A stretch of 64,000 bases of DNA from JAPULR01 sp965238215 (GTDB lineage Bacteria; Chloroflexota; Dehalococcoidia; Lucifugimonadales; GCA-2712585): positions 1 to 64,000 of the forward strand of contig OZ250180.1 of assembly GCA_965238215.1 (NCBI GenBank), in the 5' to 3' direction. A program made the translations under genes and the position numbers. Each line of letters begins with the position of its first letter. Within the stretch, counting starts at the first letter, position 1. Positions 33,249-42,194 of this stretch are shown here, one piece after another. The notes under the pieces are model-generated. The model worked only from the letters and a program-made list of their open reading frames with translations. It did no database searches and was not told the origin of the DNA.

Positions 33249-33470
33249 ACAGCCGTTGTGTGATAATACCGTGCCGAACAAGCCCGCTACGGCGAGAAGT
33301 ATCGTGTAATGTCTCGTCTCCTGCTGGAATGATTGACCCGACAATAGCCGGTTGGGATATATTTCGCAGCCGGCCCGTATCCCGTGGCCGACCGTGCGTC
33401 GGCCGTCTAAGAGAGGGGAGAATATGGTGAAATACGATGAGAATGGTCTGGAGATAGAGGCGCTGCGGGA
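33249..33470 (+). repeat. Kinase leader, copy 2 of the duplicated segment
   Basis: Partner of 1868-2090. It keeps the 20-base core (33337-33356), AGAGGGGAGA and the ATG with 16 codons, MVKYDENGLEIEALRE. Similarity to the kinase gene ends abruptly at 33470. Between TTGACC and GATATA there are 17 bases, a better promoter match than in copy 1. Confidence 0.8.
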
Positions 33471-33573
33471 ATCTGTGATAGCAGCTATCTGCGGGATCTG
33501 CGGATACCTTATCTTCAGGGGAATCAAGAGTTGGATGAAACGGAGGGGAACCCTGGAGGGCGTTCTCGGTTGA
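33424..33573 (+). CDS. Short ORF: kinase N-terminus fused to a small hydrophobic tail
   Basis: From ATG 33424 the frame gives 49 residues. The first 16 copy the hybrid kinase start; the rest (SVIAAICGICGYLIF, then RGIKSWMKRRG) is a short membrane-like helix with a basic end, unlike the kinase. It keeps the kinase ribosome binding site, so it is probably translated if transcribed. It may be a breakpoint product without function, or a small membrane peptide under the kinase's control. The downstream ABC gene is convergent. Confidence 0.4.
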   Translation: MVKYDENGLEIEALRESVIAAICGICGYLIFRGIKSWMKRRGTLEGVLG

Positions 33574-33589
33574 ACCAGCTGGCGCAGCC

Positions 33590-34546
33590 CTAGTTCAAGA
33601 TGCTCAGATACGCCTCTTCCAGGGTGGGTTCCCGGACAACCAAGCTGAATATGTCTGTCTTCGGCATCCTGTCCTCCAGGTATGCACTTATATCGAAGTC
33701 AGGTGAGCCGTGCACTATGAGCTGCTGCATGGCGTCCTCCGTTCCTTCGGTGACCCGCTGGACATCTTCCAGTGAACCAATCTCATCCACGAGCTCGGGG
33801 ACGGGAGTTCTTAGCGTAAATTGAGTTATCTTAACCGTGCTGAATGTGCTCTTGATCTTCGCGGGAGTGCCAAGTGCGGCGAGCTTACCTTTGTCTATGA
33901 TTCCTATGGAGTCGCAAAGGGTATCGGCCTCGAACATGTAGTGGGTGGTCAGAAGCACGGTCGTACCGCCTCTGGCCAGAGTAGGTATCAGCTGGCGAAT
34001 TTCGTGGGCGCCTACGGGGTCCAGACCTATGGTGGGCTCATCCAGAAAGAGCACTTCCGGGTCCATGAGAAGTCCTCTGGCAAGATGTAGCCTCTGCTTC
34101 ATTCCTCTGGAATACTCCTCTACCAGTGTCTTGGGCCGGTCCGTGAGGCCTACTAGTTCCAAGAGTTCGCCGATGCGCTTCCCCGCTTCGCCGGGTTTCA
34201 TGTGATTTAGGGCGGCGAAATAGCGCAGGTTATCCTTTCCAGATAGCCGGCCATAGAGTCCGCGCTCCCCGCCGAGGACAAGGCCTATCCGCTTCCGTAC
34301 CTCGTTGGATTCCTTCACAAGGTCAAATCCCAAAATGCGTGCACGTCCGCTTGTTGGAGTGAGAAGGGTGGCGAGTATGCGGATGGCGGTGGTCTTGCCG
34401 GCGCCGTTGGGCCCAAGGATGCCGAATACTTGTCAATGGGAGACATTGAGGTCCAGAGCATCAAGGGCGACGGTGGAGCGCGACTGGCCCAGTAGACTGC
34501 GGGACGTGTAAACGCGTCCGAGGCCCTGGCAGGTTATGGCGTCCAT
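33590..34546 (-). pseudogene. ABC exporter ATP-binding subunit with an in-frame TGA
   Basis: The 318-codon frame from ATG 34546 encodes a DrrA-type ATPase: Walker A GPNGAGKTT, signature YSRGMKQRL, Walker B VLFLDEPTIGLDP, switch His in LTTHY, and the C-terminal domain typical of drug/lipid exporters. A TGA at 34433-34435 interrupts it between NVSH and QVFGILGPNGAGKTT; a Gly codon (GGA) is expected. An internal start after the stop would lack Walker A (the track from 34333 begins after it), so a truncated product would not bind ATP normally. The gene is followed upstream on the same strand by two permease genes' products, forming one exporter operon whose first permease is also damaged. Confidence 0.75.
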
Positions 34547-34590
34547 TGGGGACCTATCCATTCAATCATGGCTGCCTTCCTCGATGCGGG

Positions 34591-35385
34591 CTAAATACCC
34601 TGCTGCTCCATTATACCCCGGCGTTTCAGCTCCCGCTCCGCAAAGATGAAGCCCAGGTAGCCCGCTAGAGCATAGCCGAGTGCGACGATAGCCTCAAGAG
34701 CTAGGTTTGCTCCCACGTCTCCAATGCCCGCTCCTGCTAGTGAATCCCTTAATGCCACAAGCCCGTGGGAGATTGGCAGAATCTGAGCAATGCCCTCAAA
34801 TGCTGTCGGCAAACTTGATACCGGCACCACCATGCCGGTCAACCCAACAAGAATGCCCAATACGGCCATGTAAAGGTTCTGCCAGTCGCGCAGCAGCAAC
34901 GTAAGACCGCCCAAGAACAACGCGAACATGATTAGAGCGGTAACAATCAAGAACACAGATGCCAATAGAGTTCCCCAGTTAGCGTTGGAGAAATCAAGAT
35001 CCAGAATTAGGACTCCGGCGAGAAAGCCCATAGCGATGGTGAAGAAAGCATAATGGTAATGGACTATGCCCCGGGCAAAATAATGTACATAACGGCTGAC
35101 TGGAGGCAGAAAGACGGTTGGAAGGGTCCCTGTCCATTTCTCCCTATAGAAGCCCAGGGTCACCTCATTTGCTAAGAGCAGCATTGCTCCATTGACCGAC
35201 ATTCCAACGACGATTTGTCGGGTCAGGCCGGGGTCGAGGGCAAAGGCAGCCAGGAATCCGAAGCCAAGCATCATGAAAACCGATACCATGACTGCGTTCA
35301 GGATGTACGCGGAGGGCGTGGACCAGTAGAACCGTGCCCTGTAGCCGAGGTAGGTCTGCAGCCATATGTTGGTAAGGCTCGGCAC
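34591..35385 (-). CDS. ABC-2 type exporter permease
   Basis: This 264-residue membrane protein has six predicted helices and the ABC-2 pattern, including LGFYREKWTGTLPTVFLPPVSR near the first cytoplasmic loop and PTAFEGIAQILPISHGLVALRD before the last helix. I chose GTG 35385, 2 bases after the preceding stop and 7 bases after GGGGAGGA; an upstream in-frame ATG at 35448 would overlap the neighbouring gene. It would form the membrane channel with the partner permease and the ATPase at 33.6-34.5 kb, exporting a drug, lipid or polymer. It is the only undamaged gene of the three. Confidence 0.82.
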   Translation of the reverse strand: MPSLTNIWLQTYLGYRARFYWSTPSAYILNAVMVSVFMMLGFGFLAAFALDPGLTRQIVVGMSVNGAMLLLANEVTLGFYREKWTGTLPTVFLPPVSRYVHYFARGIVHYHYAFFTIAMGFLAGVLILDLDFSNANWGTLLASVFLIVTALIMFALFLGGLTLLLRDWQNLYMAVLGILVGLTGMVVPVSSLPTAFEGIAQILPISHGLVALRDSLAGAGIGDVGANLALEAIVALGYALAGYLGFIFAERELKRRGIMEQQGI

Positions 35386-35387
35386 TA

Positions 35388-36180
35388 TTAGATCCTCCCC
35401 AACATTCCTGAACTTCGCACCATGCTCTCCACTTTCTTGAACATCCACAGGGTCGCCAACAACCAGATAATGGACAGAGCACCGGTCATGGCCCAGTCGA
35501 AGAGTACCTCGGATGTGAATCCGGCGCCCCTACTGGCCAGCGCTGCGGCGTGCATACCCCAAGAGGTGGGGAATACCCATGCGATGGGATCCAGATAGAC
35601 TGGAAGTACGTCAATGGGATAGAGAAACCCGCTGAATACTACCCCGAAGGGCGCCACCGCGTTGACGTAGCCCCTGCCACCGCCGCTGAGTACGTAGAGA
35701 GGGGAGAAGAAGAAGCTGACGATGATCAGTGCGATAGAGACCAACAGAATAGATAAAGCAAATACTGGCAGACTTGAAATCTGGGGGAGACCGTCGGCCA
35801 CGATGGTTAATACAAAGAAAGAGATGGGCGTTGAGATCGCAGCGACTGCAACTATGTACGAGGACCCTTCCCAGGACAATTACCGCTAAGGGGGTCGGGG
35901 CAAGCAGCATCGTATCGACGGTCTGGTTCAAGAACTCAGCCTGAAGGGTATGTCCTGCCCGAAAGCTTGTCAGGTGCCAGATAGTGAAGAATATGGCGCC
36001 AAAGGTCACGAACGCCAGAACTGCCGGGTCTGGGTTCTTGCCCACTATCCAACCCATGATTGCCATGTAGGGCACAAAGATGAGGAATATGGAAAGACTT
36101 CCCCAGTCCGGGAGAAGCTGCTTCCACTGCAGGATGAAGGATGCTATCAGGGCCCGGTGGTATCCGATGATTCTCTCCCC
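35388..36180 (-). pseudogene. ABC-2 type exporter permease with a frameshift
   Basis: Two frames together encode a six-helix ABC-2 permease. The first (IIGYHRALIASFILQWKQLL ... TVDTMLLAPTPLAVIVLG) runs to about 35880; the second continues SSYIVAVAAISTPISFFV to VESMVRSSGMLGRI. A shift near 35880 joins them. No good start codon lies in the first frame after an upstream TGA (about 36185), which is a second possible lesion. With the damaged ATPase this leaves the exporter probably non-functional. Confidence 0.68.
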
Positions 36181-36389
36181 GTTTCACAACTTGAAAGGGC
36201 GATGGGGGTAGAAGAAGATTCTCTCAAAACTCCGATCTATTTCCAACCTCTTTTATTCCCCTTGGCCTGATCTGGTTGGATCTCTTCATTCTATGACTAC
36301 TTCGCATTTCCGTCTCATATTCCTGGTACGACGGTCTGGCCGATGGGCAACTTATGTCCCTCGAAATGCTCTACAATTGGGCTGTTGAT

Positions 36390-37055
36390 ATGAGCAGCCC
36401 CGTTGATTTAGTAATCTTCGACTGTGACGGCGTCCTTGCCGACACGGAGACCCTGGACAACCAGGTAGTTTCTGCCCTCCTTGATGAGGCCGGCCATACT
36501 ATTTCACTGGAAGAAGTCGCTGCAAGGGCCAGCGGACTCACCGATGACGCCATTTGGACTCTGGTCGAGAAGGAGTTGGGACACCCTCTCCCCGAGGGCA
36601 TCAAGGACCGCCGGAAATCGATGCTGCTGGAGACCTTTAGGCAAAGTCTAACGCCGACGCCGGGGTTACAGGAGGCCGTACGCCATTTATCCGTAAAGAA
36701 TGTCACTCTATGCGTAGCGTCAAATGGAACTCTCGAGAAAGTCGGCGCAATTCTGGACATCATCTGTCTAGCTGATGAATTTGGAGAAAGAATCTTCAGC
36801 GCGGATATAGTCTCTCGAGCAAAGCCCTTCCCTGATCTGTTCCTGTATGCGGCGAAACAGCTAAGAACGGCTCCTTCCCGGTGCGTCGTAGTTGAGGATA
36901 GCCGGGTGGGAGTGCAAGCCGGCCTCGCAGCGGGTATGCGCGTGCTGGGCTTCTGTCCCGACGGAGACGTGCAGGACCTGAAAGACTTTGGCATTGAGAC
37001 CTTTCGTCACATGGACGCTCTCCTTAGTCTCTTGGGACTTGATGGGCCACGTTGA
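36390..37055 (+). CDS. HAD-superfamily phosphatase (phosphoglycolate phosphatase/beta-phosphoglucomutase type)
   Basis: A 221-residue soluble enzyme. Motif I FDCDGVLADTE has nucleophile Asp11 and acid/base Asp13; a helical cap follows; motif II is CVASNGT; Lys lies in RAKPFPDLF; and motif IV is VVEDSRVGVQAG. The DGVLxDTE form is typical of phosphosugar phosphatases and phosphoglucomutase relatives. I prefer ATG 36390 to 36354 because the HAD motif then begins at the usual distance. Its TGA overlaps the TTG start of the next gene by four bases, so the two are translationally coupled. Confidence 0.85.
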   Translation: MSSPVDLVIFDCDGVLADTETLDNQVVSALLDEAGHTISLEEVAARASGLTDDAIWTLVEKELGHPLPEGIKDRRKSMLLETFRQSLTPTPGLQEAVRHLSVKNVTLCVASNGTLEKVGAILDIICLADEFGERIFSADIVSRAKPFPDLFLYAAKQLRTAPSRCVVVEDSRVGVQAGLAAGMRVLGFCPDGDVQDLKDFGIETFRHMDALLSLLGLDGPR

Positions 37056-37933
37056 TAGGGTCGAAAGAGAGTTTCATTCCGGTTTCAGGTGGCCGAGTGT
37101 ACTGCCGCCAGGTTGGTGGCCCCTGTGAGCCTCCTCTGTTGGTCGTTCATGGCGGCCCCGGTATTCCCCACCAACAGCTTCAGCCTCTGGAGCATCTCAG
37201 CGTCGACAGGCCAGTGATCTTTTATGACCAGCTGGGTTGTGGAAAATCGGACCGACCGGATGATGCCCACTTGTGGCAGATGGACCGGTTTGTTGACGAG
37301 CTCGACGAGGTGAGAGACAACCTTGCACCGGGCGCGGTCCACATCTTGGGATACTCGTGGGGAAGTATGGTCGCCGTAGACTACGCTCTTCGGAAGCCGG
37401 CGGACATCAGAAGCCTGGTGTTGGAAAGTCCCATCCTGAGCGTTGCAAGGTGGACGAAGGATCAAGAGAGACTCAGAGATTGTTTGCCCAAAGAGGTCCG
37501 ATCGATCCTGGACCGTTACGAAAAGGGTGAGACCGGTCTGCGTCTTGAGTACAAGACTGCACTAACGGAATTCAGGAAACGGCACATGTTCCGCAACCTG
37601 AAGCCGTGGCCTGCAGTAATGAGCGAGGCTATAGGGGAAAGGAACAGGGAGGTCTCTAAAATCATGTGGGGCGACCAGCCCTTCAGAGTTTCAGGGAATC
37701 TTGGAGACTACGAGGGGACAGCCCGGTTGGGAGAGATAGAGGTTACAACTCTCCTGACGTGCGGTCAGTACGACACCAGCATTCCAGAGACTGTCAGATG
37801 GTATGGCAGCTTGTTCCAGAAGGCAGAGACTGTCGTCTTCGAAAACAGTTCTCACTGGGCGCATTTTGAAGAGAGGCGGGCATTTCTGGCGACAGTCCAG
37901 AGGTTCCTACGTGCGGTCGATAGGGGTTGTTGA
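37052..37933 (+). CDS. Proline-iminopeptidase-like alpha/beta hydrolase
   Basis: The 293-residue protein has the S33 peptidase marks: HGGPG oxyanion motif (33-37), YDQLGCGKSDRP, nucleophile Ser102 in GYSWGS, Asp in GQYDTS and catalytic His in the C-terminal SSHWAHFEE. It probably removes N-terminal Pro or other residues from short peptides in the cytoplasm, or hydrolyses related amides. The TTG start overlaps the preceding stop (TTGA), so it is coupled to the HAD phosphatase; a second HAD gene follows after about 80 bases. Confidence 0.85.
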   Translation: MIGSKESFIPVSGGRVYCRQVGGPCEPPLLVVHGGPGIPHQQLQPLEHLSVDRPVIFYDQLGCGKSDRPDDAHLWQMDRFVDELDEVRDNLAPGAVHILGYSWGSMVAVDYALRKPADIRSLVLESPILSVARWTKDQERLRDCLPKEVRSILDRYEKGETGLRLEYKTALTEFRKRHMFRNLKPWPAVMSEAIGERNREVSKIMWGDQPFRVSGNLGDYEGTARLGEIEVTTLLTCGQYDTSIPETVRWYGSLFQKAETVVFENSSHWAHFEERRAFLATVQRFLRAVDRGC

Positions 37934-38012
37934 TGAGAGACAGCAATCGTGGAGGCACTTATCCACGCCAGGGTAGAAGTACGTGCTATATCCGGAGGAT
38001 TGGCGGTGCACT

Positions 38013-38684
38013 ATGACCGCAGTTGATGGCTTGATATTTGACCCGGATGGCACTCTCCTTGATGGGAACGCAGTCTTCGTCAAGGTTGCCGGGAACTTCT
38101 ATGACGAGCATCTTGATAACCTGACAACAATGACACGAGGCGAGGCGGAGGACATGATGGTCCGATGGGACGGCGACGGCTATTCCAACCGTGAGTGGAT
38201 GCGGTCACAGTGGCTTAGCCAGTGGCCCAAGACGGGTTTGGATACGGAATCCCTGCGAGTATGGTACCGGTCGGCCATGGAGAGACACATTGAACAGGAC
38301 GTGGAAATCATAGACTTTCTAACCGGACTCAATCACCAAGAGATCCCCTGGGGCATAGTGACCAACGGAGCCGCAAGCCAGCGGGGCAAGTGCAGAGCGG
38401 CGGGACTGGAGCAAATTGCACCCTTCACCATAGTCTCGGGGGAAGTTGGCTATGCGAAGCCGGACCAGAGGATATTTCGCGACGCTTTTACGGCCGCGGG
38501 TCTTGAGGGTCCTGAGAAAGTGTTATTCGTAGGGGACAATCCGGTGGCAGACATAGACGGGGCGAAACGCTTCGGAATGATGACCGCCTGGATAAGAAGG
38601 GGTCGGTCGTATCCGTCGGACCTGCCGCCGCCGGATTACACCATCGACTATGTGCTGGAAGTGCGGAACATCGCAGGAGTCTAG
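38013..38684 (+). CDS. HAD-superfamily hydrolase (haloacid dehalogenase-like, YjjG/HAD-IA type)
   Basis: A 223-residue protein. Motif I FDPDGTLLD has Asp10 and Asp12; the Pro between them is unusual where Leu or Met is common. A helical cap, motif II GIVTNGA, the Lys in VGYAKPDQRIF and motif IV FVGDNPVADIDGA follow, so the active site is complete. It is probably a phosphatase for a nucleotide or small phosphoester. ATG 38013 suits the motif spacing; GTG 37983 is an alternative, and the GGAGG nearby lies rather far from 38013. It is likely cotranscribed with the two genes before it. Confidence 0.83.
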   Translation: MTAVDGLIFDPDGTLLDGNAVFVKVAGNFYDEHLDNLTTMTRGEAEDMMVRWDGDGYSNREWMRSQWLSQWPKTGLDTESLRVWYRSAMERHIEQDVEIIDFLTGLNHQEIPWGIVTNGAASQRGKCRAAGLEQIAPFTIVSGEVGYAKPDQRIFRDAFTAAGLEGPEKVLFVGDNPVADIDGAKRFGMMTAWIRRGRSYPSDLPPPDYTIDYVLEVRNIAGV

Positions 38685-39099
38685 TCTGATGCCGGCCTGT
38701 GGGTTCTCGTCTGCTTGGTGTTCATGGAGTTGAGTAGCCAGGGTTTCCAACCTAGAGTACACATCGACTAGGGTGACCAAGGTCAGATTATGCACTGGCG
38801 AAGACGCCGCAATTGTCTCGCCTCCTCCTCCTTCTTGACTGCTACCGCTGCCCTTAGTCTTGGAGCAAGACGCTCACTTAGCCACCTGTCTAGTTTTCCG
38901 GGCCACCTCAGGCTGAACGGCTCATCTCAAGTTGTTCAGAGGTTTCTAGCGTTACAAGGGAATAAAGAACCCGACGCAGTGAGTTAGACGCTGCCTTGGG
39001 CTGGATGGTGCAGGCCGCCCAAGTGGTGTGGCGAAATGGGTCAGCCACGAGGGTGTGGTAGAGGGTAGTTAGCCGTGATGATTGCGGTTCTGTGGGGCT
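38685..39099. other. Intergenic stretch, nothing recognised
   Basis: A 415-bp gap between convergent genes. Short ORFs only; no clear hairpin, repeat or RNA gene was found. Confidence 0.5.
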
Positions 39100-39627
39100 C
39101 TAAGGGTTAATGGTGTAGTTGGCAGTTACGGATTGGCCCTGGGCTCTAAAGCTGTTGATGAAGCTGAAGGTGTGTTCACCGGAAACCTGCGCGGTGATGG
39201 AGGCTTGGTTTTGGGAAAGCTGTTCAGCTTGGAAGATGACATTTCCGCTGGGGTCAGTGGCCGCGAATTGGACGCCGCTTGCTATTCCGCCAACGTTACC
39301 GCCAGACTCAGAGCGGCCCTGGATTCGGGATTCGACGGTGTAGTCCAGTTCAACTACATCACCGGCAGTGAGGGAGAGGGTGAAGCCGTTGTCGCTACTG
39401 GCACGAATGAAGAGTTCCTCCGTGCCACTGGTGGGTTGAGAGGGGCTGGGAATTGATGTTGATTGTGCGGGGGTTTGGGTAGGCTCAGGGGCGGCCTCTT
39501 GTGTTTCTCCATTGTCGCCGCCGCCACAGGCTTGGGCTGCCAAGGACAGAGCTATCAGCAAGAGCAGGGCAGGCAGGGTTTTGGGTAGAAAGCGGGTTCC
39601 TGTTGAAATTGTCCAGTAGAGTGTCAT
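39100..39627 (-). CDS. Small lipoprotein with a GOLD-like beta-sandwich
   Basis: This 175-residue protein has a lipoprotein signal with Cys34 (LSLAAQAC), a Gly/Thr/Pro/Ser-rich linker (to about 68) and a beta-rich domain. The end of the domain, VSGEHTFSFINSFRAQGQSV followed by ANYTI, resembles the C-terminal strand pattern of GOLD/emp24-like domains (G-Y/H-x-F-x-F-x-N-S). It would be anchored on the outer face of the membrane; the role is unknown. GAGGAGGG lies 7 bases before ATG 39627. The single gene is flanked by large non-coding stretches. Confidence 0.75.
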   Translation of the reverse strand: MTLYWTISTGTRFLPKTLPALLLLIALSLAAQACGGGDNGETQEAAPEPTQTPAQSTSIPSPSQPTSGTEELFIRASSDNGFTLSLTAGDVVELDYTVESRIQGRSESGGNVGGIASGVQFAATDPSGNVIFQAEQLSQNQASITAQVSGEHTFSFINSFRAQGQSVTANYTINP

Positions 39628-40334
39628 GAAATGCCCTCCTCAGGCATCTTTGGCCAGAGGGTAGGTGGAATATAAGGGGTGGCAAGAATGGTTGTCAACC
39701 GCGCCGGTGAGGGCGGGGTGGCCTTTAGATTATATTTAGAAAAACAATGGATAGAGCCATAAGTAAACGCGGTGGGGTGGAGATAGTCGAGTAGGCGTAA
39801 TGCAGTCTTGAAAACGAGTGGGTTTTAGGGGGACTCGTTTTAAGAATGCCAGGCGTGGGAGGGACTCGATCTATAAATCGAGTATGGGGTAATAGGGGTG
39901 CCTTTTTGGGTGTATCAGGCGTGGATCTAATTTGCATTTTGGGGATGACTCGTTTTATTTTTCTGGGAGATACGAGTCGGGGGTTGAGAAGGAGTCCGGC
40001 GGCTTTTCATGTAGGTAGGTTAACAGGGTAGAGGGATTTACGGCAATTGGAGGATGTCAGCGTCCGAAGCTGGAATAGTGTACGGATAGGCGTTTGGCGA
40101 AATGTCCCTACGGGGAACTTTAGAAAGGCCTTGATGAGGCAAGGGTGTCAGAAGCCTTCCTGAATGCTTATGGAAGATAGACGCACGGATTGGTGTCGGC
40201 ACTTTTGGGCGAAGGACGGGTGGAGCGGATGTAATTCCACACGTACGTGATCTTGTGGATTCAAGCTTCACACCTGGTTGGCTATCCAAAACGGGACGTA
40301 TACGCACTACTTTTCGTGGGTCGTTGGGTTAGGC
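39628..40334. other. G-rich intergenic stretch
   Basis: 700 bases without a gene. The plus strand is rich in GGG and GGGG runs and in TTTT runs between about 39650 and 40000, unlike the rest of the window. It carries the hairpin array at 39811-39978. Several G-runs are spaced closely enough for a G-quadruplex. Confidence 0.5.
39811..39978. repeat. Array of three related hairpins built on ACTCG(T/A)T
   Basis: Hairpin 1: AAAACGAGT (39811-39819) with ACTCGTTTT (39833-39841). Hairpin 2: ACTCGAT (39864-39870) with ATCGAGT (39877-39883). Hairpin 3: GACTCGT (39947-39953) with ACGAGTC (39972-39978). A direct repeat CAGGCGTGG at about 39851 and 39917 lies between them. All stems are perfect. Confidence 0.65.
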
Positions 40335-40376
40335 GGAAAAGTAATAGCAGCGGCGCCCATATATGGGCGCCGCTGC
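40335..40376 (-). terminator. Strong terminator hairpin after the second binding-lipoprotein gene
   Basis: A perfect 30-bp palindrome (40347-40376; each arm GCAGCGGCGCCCATA on the plus strand) begins 30 bases past the stop of the minus-strand gene. On that strand it is followed by TATTACTTTT, a moderately U-rich tail. The stem is unusually long and GC-rich and has no separate loop. Confidence 0.65.
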
Positions 40377-40406
40377 CAAGAGAATGCGGATTCTGCTATG
40401 CAGTAT

Positions 40407-42194
40407 CTATTGCATTACTGCCTTTGTGTACTCGTGGTAGCGGACGGGGCCGAAGTGCAGCATGCTGATTTCATAGTCCACCACAACGTTGGGGTTGAAT
40501 CCCACCTCGGCAAAGAGCCATATGAGGGGCACAGTGAGGTGTTCGTTGTGGAAGTAGTCACCCAGACGCTGGGATTCTGCAAACCTGGTGTCCGGGTCTA
40601 GGGTCTGGTCGTAGGCTTCTTTCCACTCGGTAATGAACTCATGCTCCATGAAGGCCCTGGTTGCCTTCCGCCAGAGGAAGCTCATGGAGAGAGAGACGGG
40701 GTCAATGGAGTAGCGGACCAGATTGACGCTGCCTGTCCAGTCGTGAGCGGTCTGCAGGGACCGTACTACGTCGGACTGGGCGACTTGGAGGTCCACGTTA
40801 ACGCCTATCTCTCCCCACATGGCGGCCATGGCTTCGGCAACGTCCGGGATTTCAGGAACGCCGCCGAGGTTGGGAGAGGCGTAGAAGGTTAGGTCGAAGC
40901 CTTCTGGGTAGCCCGCCTCAGCGAGGAGATCGCGGCCCATCTGTGGGTCATAGGGGTAGGGCCAGCCGCCGCCTGCGCAGCCGGTGCCGCCATCGGGGCC
41001 GGGGTTGGGCGCCCATTCGTCCTTACAGTCCGCTCGCCAGGGCGGGAAGAACTCCACGGGGTCGGGGATGCCGCTGCCCTTGAAGAACTTGTTGTTGATC
41101 AGGTTGCGGTCGATGGCCACGTTGAGGGCTTGGCGCACCTTGGGGTCGCGAATCGGGTCGTTTTCGTCGAAGTTAGGAGTCGGATCGCCGGTCTTGAAAA
41201 TGGTCGGCTGGTAGTAGGGGATGCGAATCCAGACGTGGAAGCTGGGGAGCGTTGACTTCTGGATCTTCATGCCGCCTTCGATGATTTCGTCCTGAAGGTC
41301 TCTGGGAATCTCGGCGATGTGGGCCTCACCGGCGATTAGCTGGGCGACCCGGGTGGCGGACTCAGGTGTCCAGAGGAACTTGAGCTCGTCGAACTCGGGA
41401 GTCTTGCGCCAGTGGGGCTTGTTGGCCTTGTAGATGATATGCTGGTTAACCGATTTTTCGACGAAGCTGAAGGCGCCGGTGCCCATGGGGGCCTGCTTGT
41501 AAGCGTCTAAGCCGCCGATATCGTTGAAGTATTCCAGGTCTTGGACGCCGAAGGTCCATTCCTCCGAAAGACGGAAGGGAAGTTCCAGCTCGATCAACTT
41601 GTGGTGGAGCTGGATCTCGTGGTCGTTGACGATGGTCCAGCCCTCTTCGACGGAGTCCATCATTGGCGTCCAGTCGCCGGCAGGGTTGGACTCTCCCTTC
41701 TTGCCGGCCATGACTTCCCAGGTGTGCACCACGTCCTCGGCGCTGAAGGTATACTTTTCGGAGGCTTGGCCGTCCTGGTAGAAGGAGATGTTGGGCCTGA
41801 GCTTGAAGGTCCAGTTCTTGCCGGTCTCGTCCACTTTCCAGTCGGTGCCCAGGTGGGTGGGTTCTTCTACGCCTGTAACAGGGTCGAGTCCGACCATGTA
41901 ATCGTGCAGGTTGTGTAGGTGACCGCCCGCGCTCTGGAAGGTCTCGCAGTGGCATGTGACCTGACCGGCGGGAGCTGGCATGGTTATTAGCAGTCGGGGA
42001 GCCACGGGTCTGGGCGCCGCCGCTGCGGGCGCCATAGTGGGCGCGGCGGTGGCTGCCGGCGCTGTTGTTGCCGCAGGAGCCGCTTCATCGTCGCCGTCGT
42101 CGCCGCAGGCGAAGATAAACAGGGTGAGGAGAACCAGCGCTCCAAGGAAGGCGAATTGCTTCGCCACTGTCCATAAGAGTTTGCTATTCATCAT
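40407..42194 (-). CDS. ABC transporter solute-binding lipoprotein, family 5
   Basis: The 595-residue protein has a lipoprotein signal with Cys30 (LTLFIFAC), an Asp/Glu stretch, an Ala/Thr/Pro linker, and the peptide-binding-protein fold: WTFKLRPNISFYQDG, SAEDVVHTWEV, a DPKVRQALNVAIDRNLI segment, a Cys-containing loop (CKDEWAPNPG ... GCAGGG) and PLIWLFAEVGF near the end. ATG 42194 has AAGGAGG 6 bases upstream; the longer frame to 42332 adds non-signal sequence. No permease or ATPase gene adjoins it. It is a second orphan receptor besides the one at 11-12.7 kb; the sequences differ enough to suggest different ligands. Confidence 0.9.
   Translation of the reverse strand: MMNSKLLWTVAKQFAFLGALVLLTLFIFACGDDGDDEAAPAATTAPAATAAPTMAPAAAAPRPVAPRLLITMPAPAGQVTCHCETFQSAGGHLHNLHDYMVGLDPVTGVEEPTHLGTDWKVDETGKNWTFKLRPNISFYQDGQASEKYTFSAEDVVHTWEVMAGKKGESNPAGDWTPMMDSVEEGWTIVNDHEIQLHHKLIELELPFRLSEEWTFGVQDLEYFNDIGGLDAYKQAPMGTGAFSFVEKSVNQHIIYKANKPHWRKTPEFDELKFLWTPESATRVAQLIAGEAHIAEIPRDLQDEIIEGGMKIQKSTLPSFHVWIRIPYYQPTIFKTGDPTPNFDENDPIRDPKVRQALNVAIDRNLINNKFFKGSGIPDPVEFFPPWRADCKDEWAPNPGPDGGTGCAGGGWPYPYDPQMGRDLLAEAGYPEGFDLTFYASPNLGGVPEIPDVAEAMAAMWGEIGVNVDLQVAQSDVVRSLQTAHDWTGSVNLVRYSIDPVSLSMSFLWRKATRAFMEHEFITEWKEAYDQTLDPDTRFAESQRLGDYFHNEHLTVPLIWLFAEVGFNPNVVVDYEISMLHFGPVRYHEYTKAVMQ

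Noticed and set aside
32976..33527. 183-codon minus-strand ORF across the duplicated kinase leader
   Set aside because: It lies antisense to a conserved leader and start site, and does not look like a protein family.
39811..39978. CRISPR array or integron attC sites
   Set aside because: There are three palindromes of different spacing without constant repeats and spacers, and no attC core sequences or integrase/cas genes.
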